From CAG-390 sp964590755 (GTDB lineage Bacteria > Bacillota > Clostridia > Oscillospirales > CAG-272), in the NCBI GenBank assembly GCA_964590755.1, contig CAZPYK010000008.1:1-45052 (forward strand): 45,052 bases of DNA. Direction: 5' to 3'. A program made the translations under genes and the position numbers. Under the pieces are notes generated by a model. It was not told where the DNA came from. It saw only the letters and a list, made by a program, of their open reading frames with translations, and did not search any database. Of the stretch, positions 1 to 7,702 are shown one piece after another. Within the stretch, counting starts at the first letter, position 1; each line of letters starts with the position of its first letter.

Positions 1-97
1 CCCCTTCTTTTCTTTTCCTCACGGTAAGGGGATTTTACTTTGGCAACTTACCCGGCGATTAAAAAAATCTTTTGTGGATAAAAATAAAAAATATCTA

Positions 98-126
98 TTG
101 ACAAGCAGAGCGTGATGATGTATAAT
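98..126 (+). promoter_or_regulatory. sigma-A promoter of rpsU
   Basis: The -35 box is TTGACA (98-103) and the -10 box is TATAAT (121-126), separated by exactly 17 bases, so both hexamers and the spacing match consensus. Transcription would start near 133, about 60 bases before the rpsU start codon. Bases 1-97 hold no gene. CCCCTT at 1-6 and AAGGGG at 26-31 could pair as the end of an upstream terminator, but this is weak. Confidence 0.9.
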
Positions 127-191
127 ATATGCTGTTAATTGGTTTTTTGCACCCGCACATGCGGTGTGTGTGGCGAAGGGAGGGAAAAAGA

Positions 192-368
192 ATGGCAGAA
201 GTTAAAGTCAGAGAGGGCGAGTCGCTTGACAGCGCTCTTCGTCGTTTCAAAAAGCAGTGCGCGCGCTCCGGCGTCCTTACCGAGCTTCGCAAGAGAGAGC
301 ACTACGAAAAGCCCAGCGTAAAGCGGAAAAAGAAATCCGAAGCCGCCAGAAAGCGCAAATACAAATAA
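192..368 (+). CDS. rpsU: 30S ribosomal protein S21
   Basis: This 58-residue basic protein is ribosomal protein S21, a late-assembling small-subunit protein that lies near the anti-Shine-Dalgarno end of 16S rRNA. The sequence shows the family start (MAEVKVREGESLDSALRRFK), the central RRFKKQCARSG segment and the Lys/Arg-rich tail ending in RKRKYK; the length is typical. An upstream in-frame ATG at 129 exists, but the start at 192 is preceded by GAAGGGAGGG and gives the family's exact N-terminus. It has its own consensus promoter and terminator, so it is probably mostly monocistronic. In many Firmicutes rpsU sits beside a HIT gene, as here. Confidence 0.97.
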   Translation: MAEVKVREGESLDSALRRFKKQCARSGVLTELRKREHYEKPSVKRKKKSEAARKRKYK

Positions 369-380
369 TTCCTAAAGATC

Positions 381-424
381 AAGCGGGAATGCCCTTGCGC
401 AAGCGGGCATTCCCGCTTTGATAT
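381..424 (+). terminator. rho-independent terminator after rpsU
   Basis: A perfect 14-bp inverted repeat (381-394 with 405-418) encloses a 10-base loop and is followed by a T-rich stretch (TTTGATATTATTATC). The run of U is interrupted, so some read-through into the HIT gene is possible; no separate promoter is obvious for that gene. Confidence 0.8.
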
Positions 425-468
425 TATTATCTTTATCTTAAAATCAAAGTTAAAAAAGGAGTTAAAAA

Positions 469-807
469 ATGGACTGTCTGTTTTGCAAGATCATAGCCGG
501 TGAGATCACCTCTCAAAAGGTATACTCGGATGAAAACGTCTACGCCTTTCGCGATATAAACCCACAAGCACCTGTGCATATACTTATCGTTCCGCGCGAG
601 CATATCGCCTCGGCGGATGAGATATCCGAGCGCAACAGCGCCGCCGTGGCACACGTTTTTGAAGCGATTCCGAAAATTGCCGCCGCCGCGGGGCTCACGA
701 ACGGATATCGCGTCATCACAAACTGCGGCGAGGATGGTTGCCAGTCGGTCAAGCACCTGCATTTTCACCTGGTCGGCGGCAAAAAATTGCCCGAAAGCAT
801 GGCGTGA
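469..807 (+). CDS. hinT: HIT family nucleotide hydrolase (HinT-like)
   Basis: This 112-residue cytosolic protein belongs to the histidine triad family, HINT branch, which hydrolyses phosphoramidate bonds of purine nucleotides such as AMP-lysine. The N-terminal DCLFCKIIAGEI, the central PVHILIVPREHI and the C-terminal active-site triad HLHFHLVGG (about residues 96-104) are all present, and the length is right for the family. The start has AAAAGGAG about 7 bases upstream. It follows the rpsU terminator by about 50 bases. Confidence 0.95.
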   Translation: MDCLFCKIIAGEITSQKVYSDENVYAFRDINPQAPVHILIVPREHIASADEISERNSAAVAHVFEAIPKIAAAAGLTNGYRVITNCGEDGCQSVKHLHFHLVGGKKLPESMA

Positions 808-837
808 CCTCGTTTTGCCTCGATACAAGGTACAATT

Positions 838-1050
838 ATGAAAACGCGAATAATTTTACGAATTATCAGCTTTATAATGCTGATCATCGCGGTGGTATTT
901 GTATTTATGGCTGTTTCCGCTCCACTGGGTAGGGTCATTTACATCGGCAAATTTGCCTTTGGTGCGGAGCAAAAGCGTGTATGCTATGCAATTTATGTCA
1001 TAGTAATGGTAGGGCTGTTTGTTTCATCGTTTCTTGTAAAAAAGAGATGA
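838..1050 (+). CDS. small two-helix membrane protein, unknown function
   Basis: The 70-residue product has two hydrophobic helices (about residues 5-27 and 49-65) joined by a short loop, and it ends in LVKKR. I do not recognise a family. It starts 30 bases after the HIT stop codon with a weak AAGG 8 bases upstream of the ATG, so it is probably translated from the same transcript. A long inverted repeat follows its stop codon. Reality as a gene is likely but not certain, since it rests on hydrophobic pattern and placement only. Confidence 0.6.
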   Translation: MKTRIILRIISFIMLIIAVVFVFMAVSAPLGRVIYIGKFAFGAEQKRVCYAIYVIVMVGLFVSSFLVKKR

Positions 1051-1058
1051 TAATACTT

Positions 1059-1094
1059 GCGGGGCTTGTTTCACGTTGGTGAGACAAGCCCCGC
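1059..1094. terminator. strong hairpin after the small membrane protein gene
   Basis: A 16-bp inverted repeat with one G-U pair (1059-1074 with 1079-1094, arms starting GCGGGGCTTGT) has a 4-base loop. Neither flank has a run of T, so it may be a transcript-end stabiliser or a weak terminator rather than a classical intrinsic one. Confidence 0.5.
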
Positions 1095-1141
1095 AGACTG
1101 TAGACAAAAGATAAATGTAAAAATGCATAAAGTTTTCAGCC

Positions 1142-1428
1142 ACTTTTCTCTTTGACACCACAGGCGCAAAGAGAAAAGTTAACAAAAGAGAAACGCCCAG
1201 AGCTTTTTCGCGCTCTGCGGAGCGCGACGAGGGCTACGCGCCCTCGACCTCCGGGGCTGTCTCGCTGACGCGAGGCACGCCCCTAAAATCGAACTCGACG
1301 AATGATATTCGTCGTTTTGACGCCAAAGAATATGAAATTTTGCAATATGAAGCGTCAAAAACGTTCGATTTTTCGAAAATGACGGTTTCCCGACCGTCAT
1401 TTTCGCCCGACTGGCAGCCGGGCGAAAA
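1142..1428. repeat. hairpin-rich noncoding element
   Basis: This gap between a convergent gene pair (small membrane protein and pyk) holds seven inverted repeats almost end to end: 1142-1154 with 1167-1179; 1209-1215 with 1220-1226; 1228-1234 with 1240-1246; 1261-1265 with 1270-1274; 1296-1303 with 1307-1314; 1374-1386 with 1393-1405 (13 bp perfect); and 1400-1409 with 1419-1428. The last two share bases 1400-1405, so only one can form at a time. The reading frames here are shadows without ribosome sites. It looks like a REP-type palindromic element; whether it is dispersed in the genome cannot be judged from this window. The stretch 1429-1514 shows nothing recognisable. Confidence 0.6.
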
Positions 1429-1514
1429 CTTTCGGCACTTCGGCGAGACCGGTTGTTCTGCCCATAACCCTTTCAGCGCCCACCATTGCGTTGGCAATTT
1501 GCCGGCGCGATCTT

Positions 1515-2930
1515 TTATTTTATGGTCTCGAATTTCACAAGGCTCGTGTTGCCGGACTGTCCGTTGACCTGCCCGCCTGTGATCACGATCACATCCCCCG
1601 GCTCGACCATGCCCGAGCGCTTTGCCACTGCAACCGCATGGTAAAAGAGAACGTCCGCGGATTGAAATTCCTCGCTCATTGCGGGAATCACCGCCCACGA
1701 CAGCGCCAGCTTGCGCCAAACCTTCTCATCGGTGGTCATTCCGATTATCGGCTTGGGTGAACGGAAGCGGGACACCAGCCGAGCCGTATGTCCGCTTCTT
1801 GAGCACACCACGATCAGCTTTGCGTCGATATCTATCGCCAACGAGCACGCGGCATGCGAAAGCGCGTCTATTTGATTCTTTATTTTGAACTTTGCCGTTC
1901 TGAAAAGCTCGTTGTAATCTATATCCTGCTCGGTCTGGTTGGCGATCTTCGCCATAGCTGCGACCGCTTCGACGGGATATTCCCCCATAGCGGTCTCGCC
2001 CGACAGCATGACGGCACTCGTGCCGTCGTATACCGCATTGGCTACGTCGGATATCTCGGCTCTGGTGGGTCTGGGATTGTGTATCATAGACTCAAGCATC
2101 TCGGTCGCGGTTATCACGCGCTTGCCGCGAAAGCGGCAGGTCGTTATCATCATTTTTTGAATGGCGGGAAGCTGCTCAAAGGGTATCTCCACCCCCATGT
2201 CGCCGCGCGCGACCATTATACCGTCTCCGGCTTCGATTATCTCCTCAATGTTATCCACGCCGGAACGGTTCTCTATCTTTGCGATTATATCTATCTCGTC
2301 GCCGCCGTGTTCATGCAAGAATTCTCGCACATCTTCGATGTTTTGCTTGTTCGACACAAAGGAGAGCGCAACAAAATCAACATCGTTTTCGATACCGAAG
2401 AGTATATCCGCCTTATCCTGTTCACTGAGGAACACCTGGTTCAACACACGATTCGGGAAGCTCATGCTCTTTCGATCCGTCAGCCTTCCGCCGTGAACGA
2501 CCCGAGTCTCAATGTCGTTGCCGCTTATCGCAGTGACTCGAAATTCAAGCAATCCGTTTGCGAGCAGTATTTTCGCCCCCACCTCAAGCTCGTGCGGCAG
2601 CGGCTTGTAGGAGACCGAAACTCGGTGCTCATCTCCGAGGATGTCATCCGCAGTAAAAATGAAGGTGTCTCCCTCGGCAAGCATGATGCCGCCGTCCTTA
2701 AAGCGTCCGATACGATATTCTGGGCCCTTGGTGTCAAGCATTATTGCCACCGGCAGCCCCAATTCCTCGCGCGCCTCCTTTACGGCATTCATCAATCTTC
2801 TGTGATCTTCATGCTCACCGTGAGAGAAGTTGAATCTTGCCACGTTCATTCCGGCAAGTATCATTTTTTTAAGCGTATCCACTGAGGAGCACGCAGGACC
2901 TATCGTGCAAACTATTTTTGTTTTTCTCAT
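1515..2930 (-). CDS. pyk: pyruvate kinase
   Basis: This is pyruvate kinase, the last step of glycolysis (PEP plus ADP to pyruvate plus ATP). From the chosen start the protein has 471 residues, the usual length for the form without the extra C-terminal PEP-utiliser domain found in Bacillus. Visible are KTKIVCTIGPA at the N-terminus, NFSHGEHEDH, LDTKGPEYR, the active-site segment KIENRSGVDNIEEI, the ARGDMGVEIP signature and TSAVMLSGETAMGEYP. The longer frame begins at 2975 but has no ribosome site; ATG 2930 gives the family's typical start. The only good Shine-Dalgarno sequence (AAGGAGG, 2962-2968) lies 31 bases upstream, which is unusual. It has its own promoter. Confidence 0.95.
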   Translation of the reverse strand: MRKTKIVCTIGPACSSVDTLKKMILAGMNVARFNFSHGEHEDHRRLMNAVKEAREELGLPVAIMLDTKGPEYRIGRFKDGGIMLAEGDTFIFTADDILGDEHRVSVSYKPLPHELEVGAKILLANGLLEFRVTAISGNDIETRVVHGGRLTDRKSMSFPNRVLNQVFLSEQDKADILFGIENDVDFVALSFVSNKQNIEDVREFLHEHGGDEIDIIAKIENRSGVDNIEEIIEAGDGIMVARGDMGVEIPFEQLPAIQKMMITTCRFRGKRVITATEMLESMIHNPRPTRAEISDVANAVYDGTSAVMLSGETAMGEYPVEAVAAMAKIANQTEQDIDYNELFRTAKFKIKNQIDALSHAACSLAIDIDAKLIVVCSRSGHTARLVSRFRSPKPIIGMTTDEKVWRKLALSWAVIPAMSEEFQSADVLFYHAVAVAKRSGMVEPGDVIVITGGQVNGQSGNTSLVKFETIK

Positions 2931-3019
2931 TTTCCGCTTATCTTCCGCCGCTGTGCGGCGAGCCTCCTTTGACATTGTTCAAGATTTCGTATATTGTGCG
3001 GTGTTGCCTTAAATATCAA
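2927..3019 (-). other. possible leader ORF overlapping the pyk start
   Basis: A TTG-started frame of 30 codons begins 7 bases after AAAGGAG (3026-3032). Its TGA stop overlaps the pyk ATG as ATGA, a classical translational-coupling geometry. It contains the internal AAGGAGG and a 6-bp hairpin (CGCCGC, ACA, GCGGCG). Against it, the first Shine-Dalgarno site sits almost at the predicted transcript 5' end, and the peptide matches no family I know. It may instead be plain 5' UTR. Confidence 0.3.
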
Positions 3020-3036
3020 AAATCTTCTCCTTTATA

Positions 3037-3065
3037 ATAGTAGCACAAAATTCGCGATGTGTCAA
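3037..3065 (-). promoter_or_regulatory. sigma-A promoter of pyk
   Basis: Read on the minus strand, TTGACA (3060-3065) is followed after 17 bases by TACTAT (3037-3042). The predicted start near 3030 leaves a leader of about 100 bases before the pyk ATG. It is divergent from the envelope operon promoter at 3155. Confidence 0.85.
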
Positions 3066-3154
3066 TACCGCCGCCCGTCTATAACAAAAATTTCACCCCG
3101 GTGAAATATTTATATTTTCAAAGCTTTTTGATCGTTCTCTCCCCCTTTTGGATA

Positions 3155-3182
3155 TTGACTTTTTCGGGCATGGTGATATAAT
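3155..3182 (+). promoter_or_regulatory. extended -10 promoter of the envelope operon
   Basis: TTGACT (3155-3160), 16 bases, then TATAAT (3177-3182) preceded by TG at -15/-14 (TGATATAAT). It lies about 80 bases upstream of the glycosyltransferase start and is the only good plus-strand promoter before the terminator at 7636. Confidence 0.8.
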
Positions 3183-3264
3183 ATATATATCCAGTAAATT
3201 TTTTATGCTTCTCCTCCGTGCGCGACCACCGACGGAACGTCAAACGAAAGGAATGCTTATAAAT

Positions 3265-4374
3265 ATGACAACAAATAATACCGACGCGACGAAACGGGTT
3301 ACCGTAATAGTTCCTTCATATAATCCGGACGAAAAGCTTGAGAGCGTCGTTTCGGGACTTGAGGACGCCGGATTTGACGATATAATAGTAATAAACGACG
3401 GCAGTGACGAGGAGCATCGGTGCTTCTTTCCCGATCCCGCCAAACATCCCGCAATGACATTGCTGACGCATCCCGTCAATCGCGGTAAAGGCGCAGCACT
3501 GAAAACGGCCTTCGGATGGTTCCTTGAAAATCGCGTGGGACGCGCAGGAGTCGTGACGGCAGACGGTGATGCTCAGCACCGTACCTGCGACATTCTTGCC
3601 TGCGCCGAAGATATGATCCGGACACACGAGCTCGTTCTCGGTGCGCGTGACTTTTCCCTTCCCGATGTGCCACCGCGCAGTCGTATGGGAAACCGCATAA
3701 CCTCAGCTGTCTTTTTGATACTTTGCGGGTTGCATGTTTCCGACACTCAGACCGGACTTCGCGCCATTCCCACCTCGGCTCTCGCGGGGCTGAGCGAGGT
3801 CAACGGAGACAGGTACGAATATGAAACGAATATGCTCTTGGCACTCAAGGGCTTGGGGATCAAATATCACGAACACCGCATAGAAACGGTATACATAGAA
3901 GAAAACAAGACCTCACATTTTCGCCCGGTACGCGATTCGCTTCGCATATATGCTCTGATAATCAAATTTTTGCTGTCATCGGGAGCGGCAACCGTCGTTG
4001 ATATTATTCTTTTCTACCTTTTTTATAAGTATTTGCCCTATGCAAATGCTTATATGAACTGGCTGACACTTGAAGCAACGATCGCAGCGCGCATCTGCTC
4101 TTCCCTGGTCAATTTTTTGATCAATAAAAAAGTCGTATTTCGCAACAACGAAAATATCTTTAAAACACTCTTGAAATATTACGCCGTCGCCGTGCCGATA
4201 ATGCTTTTGTCGGCAGGCGGAGTTACGCTGCTCGGACACATATTCAACACATCAACTCCGATACCTCGTACGATCTTTAAAATGATGATAGACACCGCAC
4301 TGTATTTTGTCGGTTTTCGCATGCAGCGCGAGTGGGTATTCAAGAGTTCAAAGCGCGGCTCCGCAGAGAAATAA
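3265..4374 (+). CDS. family 2 glycosyltransferase fused to a GtrA-like membrane domain
   Basis: The 369-residue protein joins a GT-A type family 2 glycosyltransferase (about residues 8-215, dolichyl-phosphate-mannose synthase-like) to a four-helix GtrA-like domain (about 235-360). Visible are VTVIVPSYNPDEKL at the nucleotide-binding start, VINDGSD, NRGKGAALKTAF and the metal-binding ADGDAQH with a DxD pattern. Such fusions usually charge undecaprenyl phosphate with a sugar and help move it across the membrane. Two in-frame ATGs (3253 and 3265) follow GAAAGGA; 3265 has workable spacing. It is the first gene of a four-gene operon. The donor sugar cannot be told from sequence. Confidence 0.9.
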   Translation: MTTNNTDATKRVTVIVPSYNPDEKLESVVSGLEDAGFDDIIVINDGSDEEHRCFFPDPAKHPAMTLLTHPVNRGKGAALKTAFGWFLENRVGRAGVVTADGDAQHRTCDILACAEDMIRTHELVLGARDFSLPDVPPRSRMGNRITSAVFLILCGLHVSDTQTGLRAIPTSALAGLSEVNGDRYEYETNMLLALKGLGIKYHEHRIETVYIEENKTSHFRPVRDSLRIYALIIKFLLSSGAATVVDIILFYLFYKYLPYANAYMNWLTLEATIAARICSSLVNFLINKKVVFRNNENIFKTLLKYYAVAVPIMLLSAGGVTLLGHIFNTSTPIPRTIFKMMIDTALYFVGFRMQREWVFKSSKRGSAEK

Positions 4375-4462
4375 GCATGTTCCCGATCTTTTTCTCGGCA
4401 ATACTGCATCTATCGCAAGCGCGATGCCAAGTCACGCATCACAGAAAGGAATTTCCAAGCCA

Positions 4463-5617
4463 ATGAAGCAAAAAAAGCACTCCCGCATCAGTGTCGGTGG
4501 CATCGTCGGCAGATTTTTTATTTCGATAGGTCTCATCCTATTGATGCTCATATTAATGGTCTATACGCTCGCCTTTGAAATCGCACACGGTCCGAGCGAG
4601 ACGCTGCGCGACACTCTTGTAAATATGGCAATGCAGGCAAGCGCCACAAAATGGGCGCCCGGGCTTGTACTTTCCGCCGAAACCGTCGAAAAAATACTTA
4701 ACGACTCAAAAACCGCTAACGCAGAAGTCATTGACGCCGTGAAGCTTAATGAAGTGGAACGCGTTAGGATAGATGAAGAGGGGCAACATATCGAGCCCGT
4801 AACCACCGCCGAGCCTGTCACCGACACTCCCGAACCGGATGTCGATTGGTCACAGGCAATTGACGGCATCATATTCAAGGTCGTGGAGGCTCCGCACTGT
4901 CGTGCGTATATCGCGGTCATCCAAGACCCGACCAGAGTGTACACCGCGACCGCAAGCGATTTTCAGAGCGGGAAATCCGGTGCGCGCTTCTGGGACATGG
5001 CAGATCGCGAGGGCGCCGTGCTTATGATCAACGCCGGAGAATACCCCGACAACGGCGGCGGCGGAAACGGCAGCATTCCGATAGGAATTACATATTCCAA
5101 GGGCTCCTGTGTTTATGACGATAACCGAAGCCGTACATTTATCGGATTCGACAAAGACAATAAAATGATACTGCGCGAAGGTATCACGCGCGCCAAGGCC
5201 GACTCACTCGGCGTAAGAGACGGCGTTTGCTTCCAATACAATAACATTCTGATATATCAGGATGACTCCGGCAACGTTGTTGCCAACAGACGCAGTGATA
5301 CCGCAATGTCACAGCGCACCGCGATCGGTCAGCGCGAGGACGGCGCCGTGATCATGATAGTCACCGACGGACGCACCGGCGCAAGCCTCGGTGCATCCTA
5401 CAACGATATGATAGATCTCATGCTTCGCTTTGGAGCGGTAAACGCGGGAATGCTTGACGGAGGCTCCTCCTCGATGCTTTACTACCGTGATTATTACAAC
5501 ATTTACGACTATGATGTTTCAACGCTCGACAAGTATCAAAAAATGGGGCTGGTGAACGTTTTTAAGGCATTTACCGAGCCGCGGCGCATTCCCACATATT
5601 TCGCGGTATCGCCGTGA
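4463..5617 (+). CDS. membrane-anchored phosphodiester glycosidase (NAGPA family)
   Basis: The 384-residue protein has a basic N-terminus, one membrane helix (about residues 15-40), an acidic and Thr/Pro-rich linker, and a C-terminal NAGPA domain (about 140-380). That family includes the uncovering enzyme that removes GlcNAc from a phosphodiester; bacterial members act outside the cell on phosphodiester-linked glycans. Family landmarks seen are AVLMINAGEYPDNGG, IPIGITYSKG, TAIGQREDGAVIMIVTDGR and the LDGGSSSMLYY motif. The start at 4463 has GAAAGGA 12 bases upstream. Placement between a lipid-linked sugar transferase and a PAP2 phosphatase suggests a role in editing wall or exopolysaccharide decorations; the substrate is an inference. 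Confidence 0.88.
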   Translation: MKQKKHSRISVGGIVGRFFISIGLILLMLILMVYTLAFEIAHGPSETLRDTLVNMAMQASATKWAPGLVLSAETVEKILNDSKTANAEVIDAVKLNEVERVRIDEEGQHIEPVTTAEPVTDTPEPDVDWSQAIDGIIFKVVEAPHCRAYIAVIQDPTRVYTATASDFQSGKSGARFWDMADREGAVLMINAGEYPDNGGGGNGSIPIGITYSKGSCVYDDNRSRTFIGFDKDNKMILREGITRAKADSLGVRDGVCFQYNNILIYQDDSGNVVANRRSDTAMSQRTAIGQREDGAVIMIVTDGRTGASLGASYNDMIDLMLRFGAVNAGMLDGGSSSMLYYRDYYNIYDYDVSTLDKYQKMGLVNVFKAFTEPRRIPTYFAVSP

Positions 5618-5683
5618 CCGCCCATTCGGATGCTCGCATGTTATGAACCTTTAAGTCGGGCACCGAGAAAGGATTTTTTCAAA

Positions 5684-6964
5684 ATGGAGCAAATCAAAAA
5701 GCCGATAAAGCGGCGCATTCCGGAGGACAAACTGACTCTTTCCGAGCATAAAAAAAGAAGGCCCTTCGGCAAAGGAAGGATATTTTGGTTCGTTTGGCTC
5801 GCACTGGCGCTTGCGGTCACCGGAGCATGGATATATCTGCTGAACCGTGTGGATATCTGGCTTGGAGAATATGAAGACAGCCAACCGAAATATGTGGCGC
5901 AAAGGGTCTATACCGAGCATTTTGCCGACAAAAATTACTTACAGCTGCTTTGGGACGGGAATATTGTCATTTCCGAATTCGAGGACGCGGAAGCCGTTGC
6001 CGCCTACGCCGCCTCGCTGTTCGGTGATGCGGAATGGCAGTGCATACAATCCTATTCCGCCGATCCGGATGTGTTGAAATATTCGGTCTCGGCAGACAGC
6101 ACCGCAGTGGGAAGCTTTACACTTGTGCCGAGCACCTGCGGGACCGGAAGCGAAGCTTATATGCTCGACACGATAACCTTTAATGTTTATCCCACCCGCG
6201 GCGCAAACATCTACGCACCCGCCGGTGCCGTCGTCAAGGTCAACGGCGTAGCACTGGGAGACAGCTATAAATACGGCGATTCGGTGGTGCTTGCCGACGC
6301 GGTCTACTACCCCGAGGGCGACGAAAGCGCAAGAACGATGCAAAACTATTATGTCGGCGGACTCTTTAACGAGCCGACCGTCACCGTGACCTCGGCTGAC
6401 GGCAGCATTGAATATGCTCTCGATTATGATCCCGAAACCGTTGTTTGGCGCGCCGATACCGACTATATCAACAGATATGTTACTCTGTATAACGAAAAGA
6501 TAGCCGAGGAGGAGCGCCGGAAACAAGAAGAAGCCGAACGACTGCTCCTTGAAGGCGAGGCGATCAAAGCAGAGCTCGGAGAATACACTCTGACAGCTGT
6601 TCAAACCTATGCCAGATGGATGCAGGACGACGCGCGCACAGCCGAGAGAAACAAATATTTCGATCAAAAATCGGAATTTTTCAATTCAATAGGCAAGCTG
6701 GTAAGCCAAAGCTATATCATGTGGCACAAGGGCTATTATTTTGACGACATAGTCAACGAAAATTACCGTTGGCTCGACGAGGAAAAGACCGACTACGCCG
6801 CACATGTGAGCTTCACTCAAGTACTGACCGAGTGCACCGACCCATACGGTGACAAGGATTACCCCGAATGGAAGAACCGCGTGGACGTAACGGTGTATAT
6901 GCATCTTGTTGAAGGAAATTGGCTGATATACGATATAAGAAACGATGCGGTCACCGAGGGATGA
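5684..6964 (+). CDS. membrane-anchored extracytoplasmic protein, unknown function
   Basis: The 426-residue protein has a basic cytoplasmic tail (about residues 1-32), one membrane helix (about 33-54) and a large acidic, Tyr/Asp-rich outer part. A charged helix rich in Glu and Lys near residues 270-300 divides it into a beta-rich first half and a C-terminal alpha/beta domain, the latter resembling NTF2-like folds only in general pattern. I do not recognise a family. GAGAAAGGA lies 10 bases before the ATG at 5684. It sits between the NAGPA-type glycosidase and the PAP2 phosphatase in the same operon, so it is probably an accessory protein of the same envelope pathway. Confidence 0.75.
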   Translation: MEQIKKPIKRRIPEDKLTLSEHKKRRPFGKGRIFWFVWLALALAVTGAWIYLLNRVDIWLGEYEDSQPKYVAQRVYTEHFADKNYLQLLWDGNIVISEFEDAEAVAAYAASLFGDAEWQCIQSYSADPDVLKYSVSADSTAVGSFTLVPSTCGTGSEAYMLDTITFNVYPTRGANIYAPAGAVVKVNGVALGDSYKYGDSVVLADAVYYPEGDESARTMQNYYVGGLFNEPTVTVTSADGSIEYALDYDPETVVWRADTDYINRYVTLYNEKIAEEERRKQEEAERLLLEGEAIKAELGEYTLTAVQTYARWMQDDARTAERNKYFDQKSEFFNSIGKLVSQSYIMWHKGYYFDDIVNENYRWLDEEKTDYAAHVSFTQVLTECTDPYGDKDYPEWKNRVDVTVYMHLVEGNWLIYDIRNDAVTEG

Positions 6965-7017
6965 TGCCCACGGCGGAACGATCTTGACGCACACTTTGAA
7001 GGGACACGGTCATATAA

Positions 7018-7596
7018 ATGAACGCAATATACGGTTTCGATTATTCAATATTAAATTACATAAACGAGCACTTCCACACATCCTTTTTGGATGGCTTTTT
7101 CGGCGTTATAACTCACCTGGGCGATGCGGGCTGGTTCTGGATAGCGCTGGCCGCAATACTTCTGTGCTTCAAGCGCACGCGCAAGACCGGACTTGTAATG
7201 GGTGGAGCCTTGGTGCTGGGGCTCATCTTCGGAAATGGGATCTTAAAGCCCCTGCTCCACCGCGTACGTCCGTACGACAATGCGGCTTGGGATCCGATAG
7301 TCACTCGCGCCACGCTCCTCATCACTCCGCCGCATGATTATTCATTTCCGTCCGGGCACACGCTGGCATCCTTCGAAGGCGCATTCGGAATATTCATGTG
7401 CAACAAAAAATACGGAATTCCCGCCATCGTGCTTGCCGTGCTCATAGCCTTTTCAAGACTTTATTTCTTTATTCACTACCCCACCGACGTGCTTGCCGGA
7501 ATCCTGCTCGGCATAGGCTTTGCCATTGCCTCATTCTATGCAATAAGCGCGCTGTGGAAAAAGGTGCCGGACAAAATCAAGAATTTCGGCATCTGA
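7018..7596 (+). CDS. PAP2 family lipid phosphatase
   Basis: The 192-residue integral membrane protein belongs to the PAP2 superfamily, which includes undecaprenyl pyrophosphate phosphatases and phosphatidylglycerophosphatase B. All three catalytic motifs are present: KPLLHRVRP (motif 1), PSGHT (motif 2) and SRLYFFIHYPTDV (motif 3, with the catalytic His and Asp). Five to six membrane helices are visible. A weak AAGGG lies 14 bases upstream of the ATG. As the last gene of the operon it plausibly recycles the lipid carrier used by the first gene, an inference from family and position. Confidence 0.92.
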   Translation: MNAIYGFDYSILNYINEHFHTSFLDGFFGVITHLGDAGWFWIALAAILLCFKRTRKTGLVMGGALVLGLIFGNGILKPLLHRVRPYDNAAWDPIVTRATLLITPPHDYSFPSGHTLASFEGAFGIFMCNKKYGIPAIVLAVLIAFSRLYFFIHYPTDVLAGILLGIGFAIASFYAISALWKKVPDKIKNFGI

Positions 7597-7635
7597 AAAC
7601 AGAGCGGGAATTCGATAATTCGGATATTAACCGAT

Positions 7636-7691
7636 AAAAACATCCCCGAGTCTGCGTCTTTGACGCCCCTCGGGGATGTTTTTATTTTTTT
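7636..7691. terminator. bidirectional terminator between convergent genes
   Basis: A 15-bp perfect inverted repeat (7636-7650 with 7669-7683, core CATCCCCGAG) starts with A-tracts and ends with T-tracts, so both strands end in U. It closes the envelope operon on the plus strand and the phosphomutase operon on the minus strand. Confidence 0.92.
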
Positions 7692-7702
7692 GTTTCCGAT
7701 AA

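Noticed and set aside
1179..1719. Minus-strand frames across the hairpin element and the end of pyk
   Set aside because: They overlap pyk in another frame or run through palindromes, with Arg/Ser-rich composition typical of noncoding repeats.
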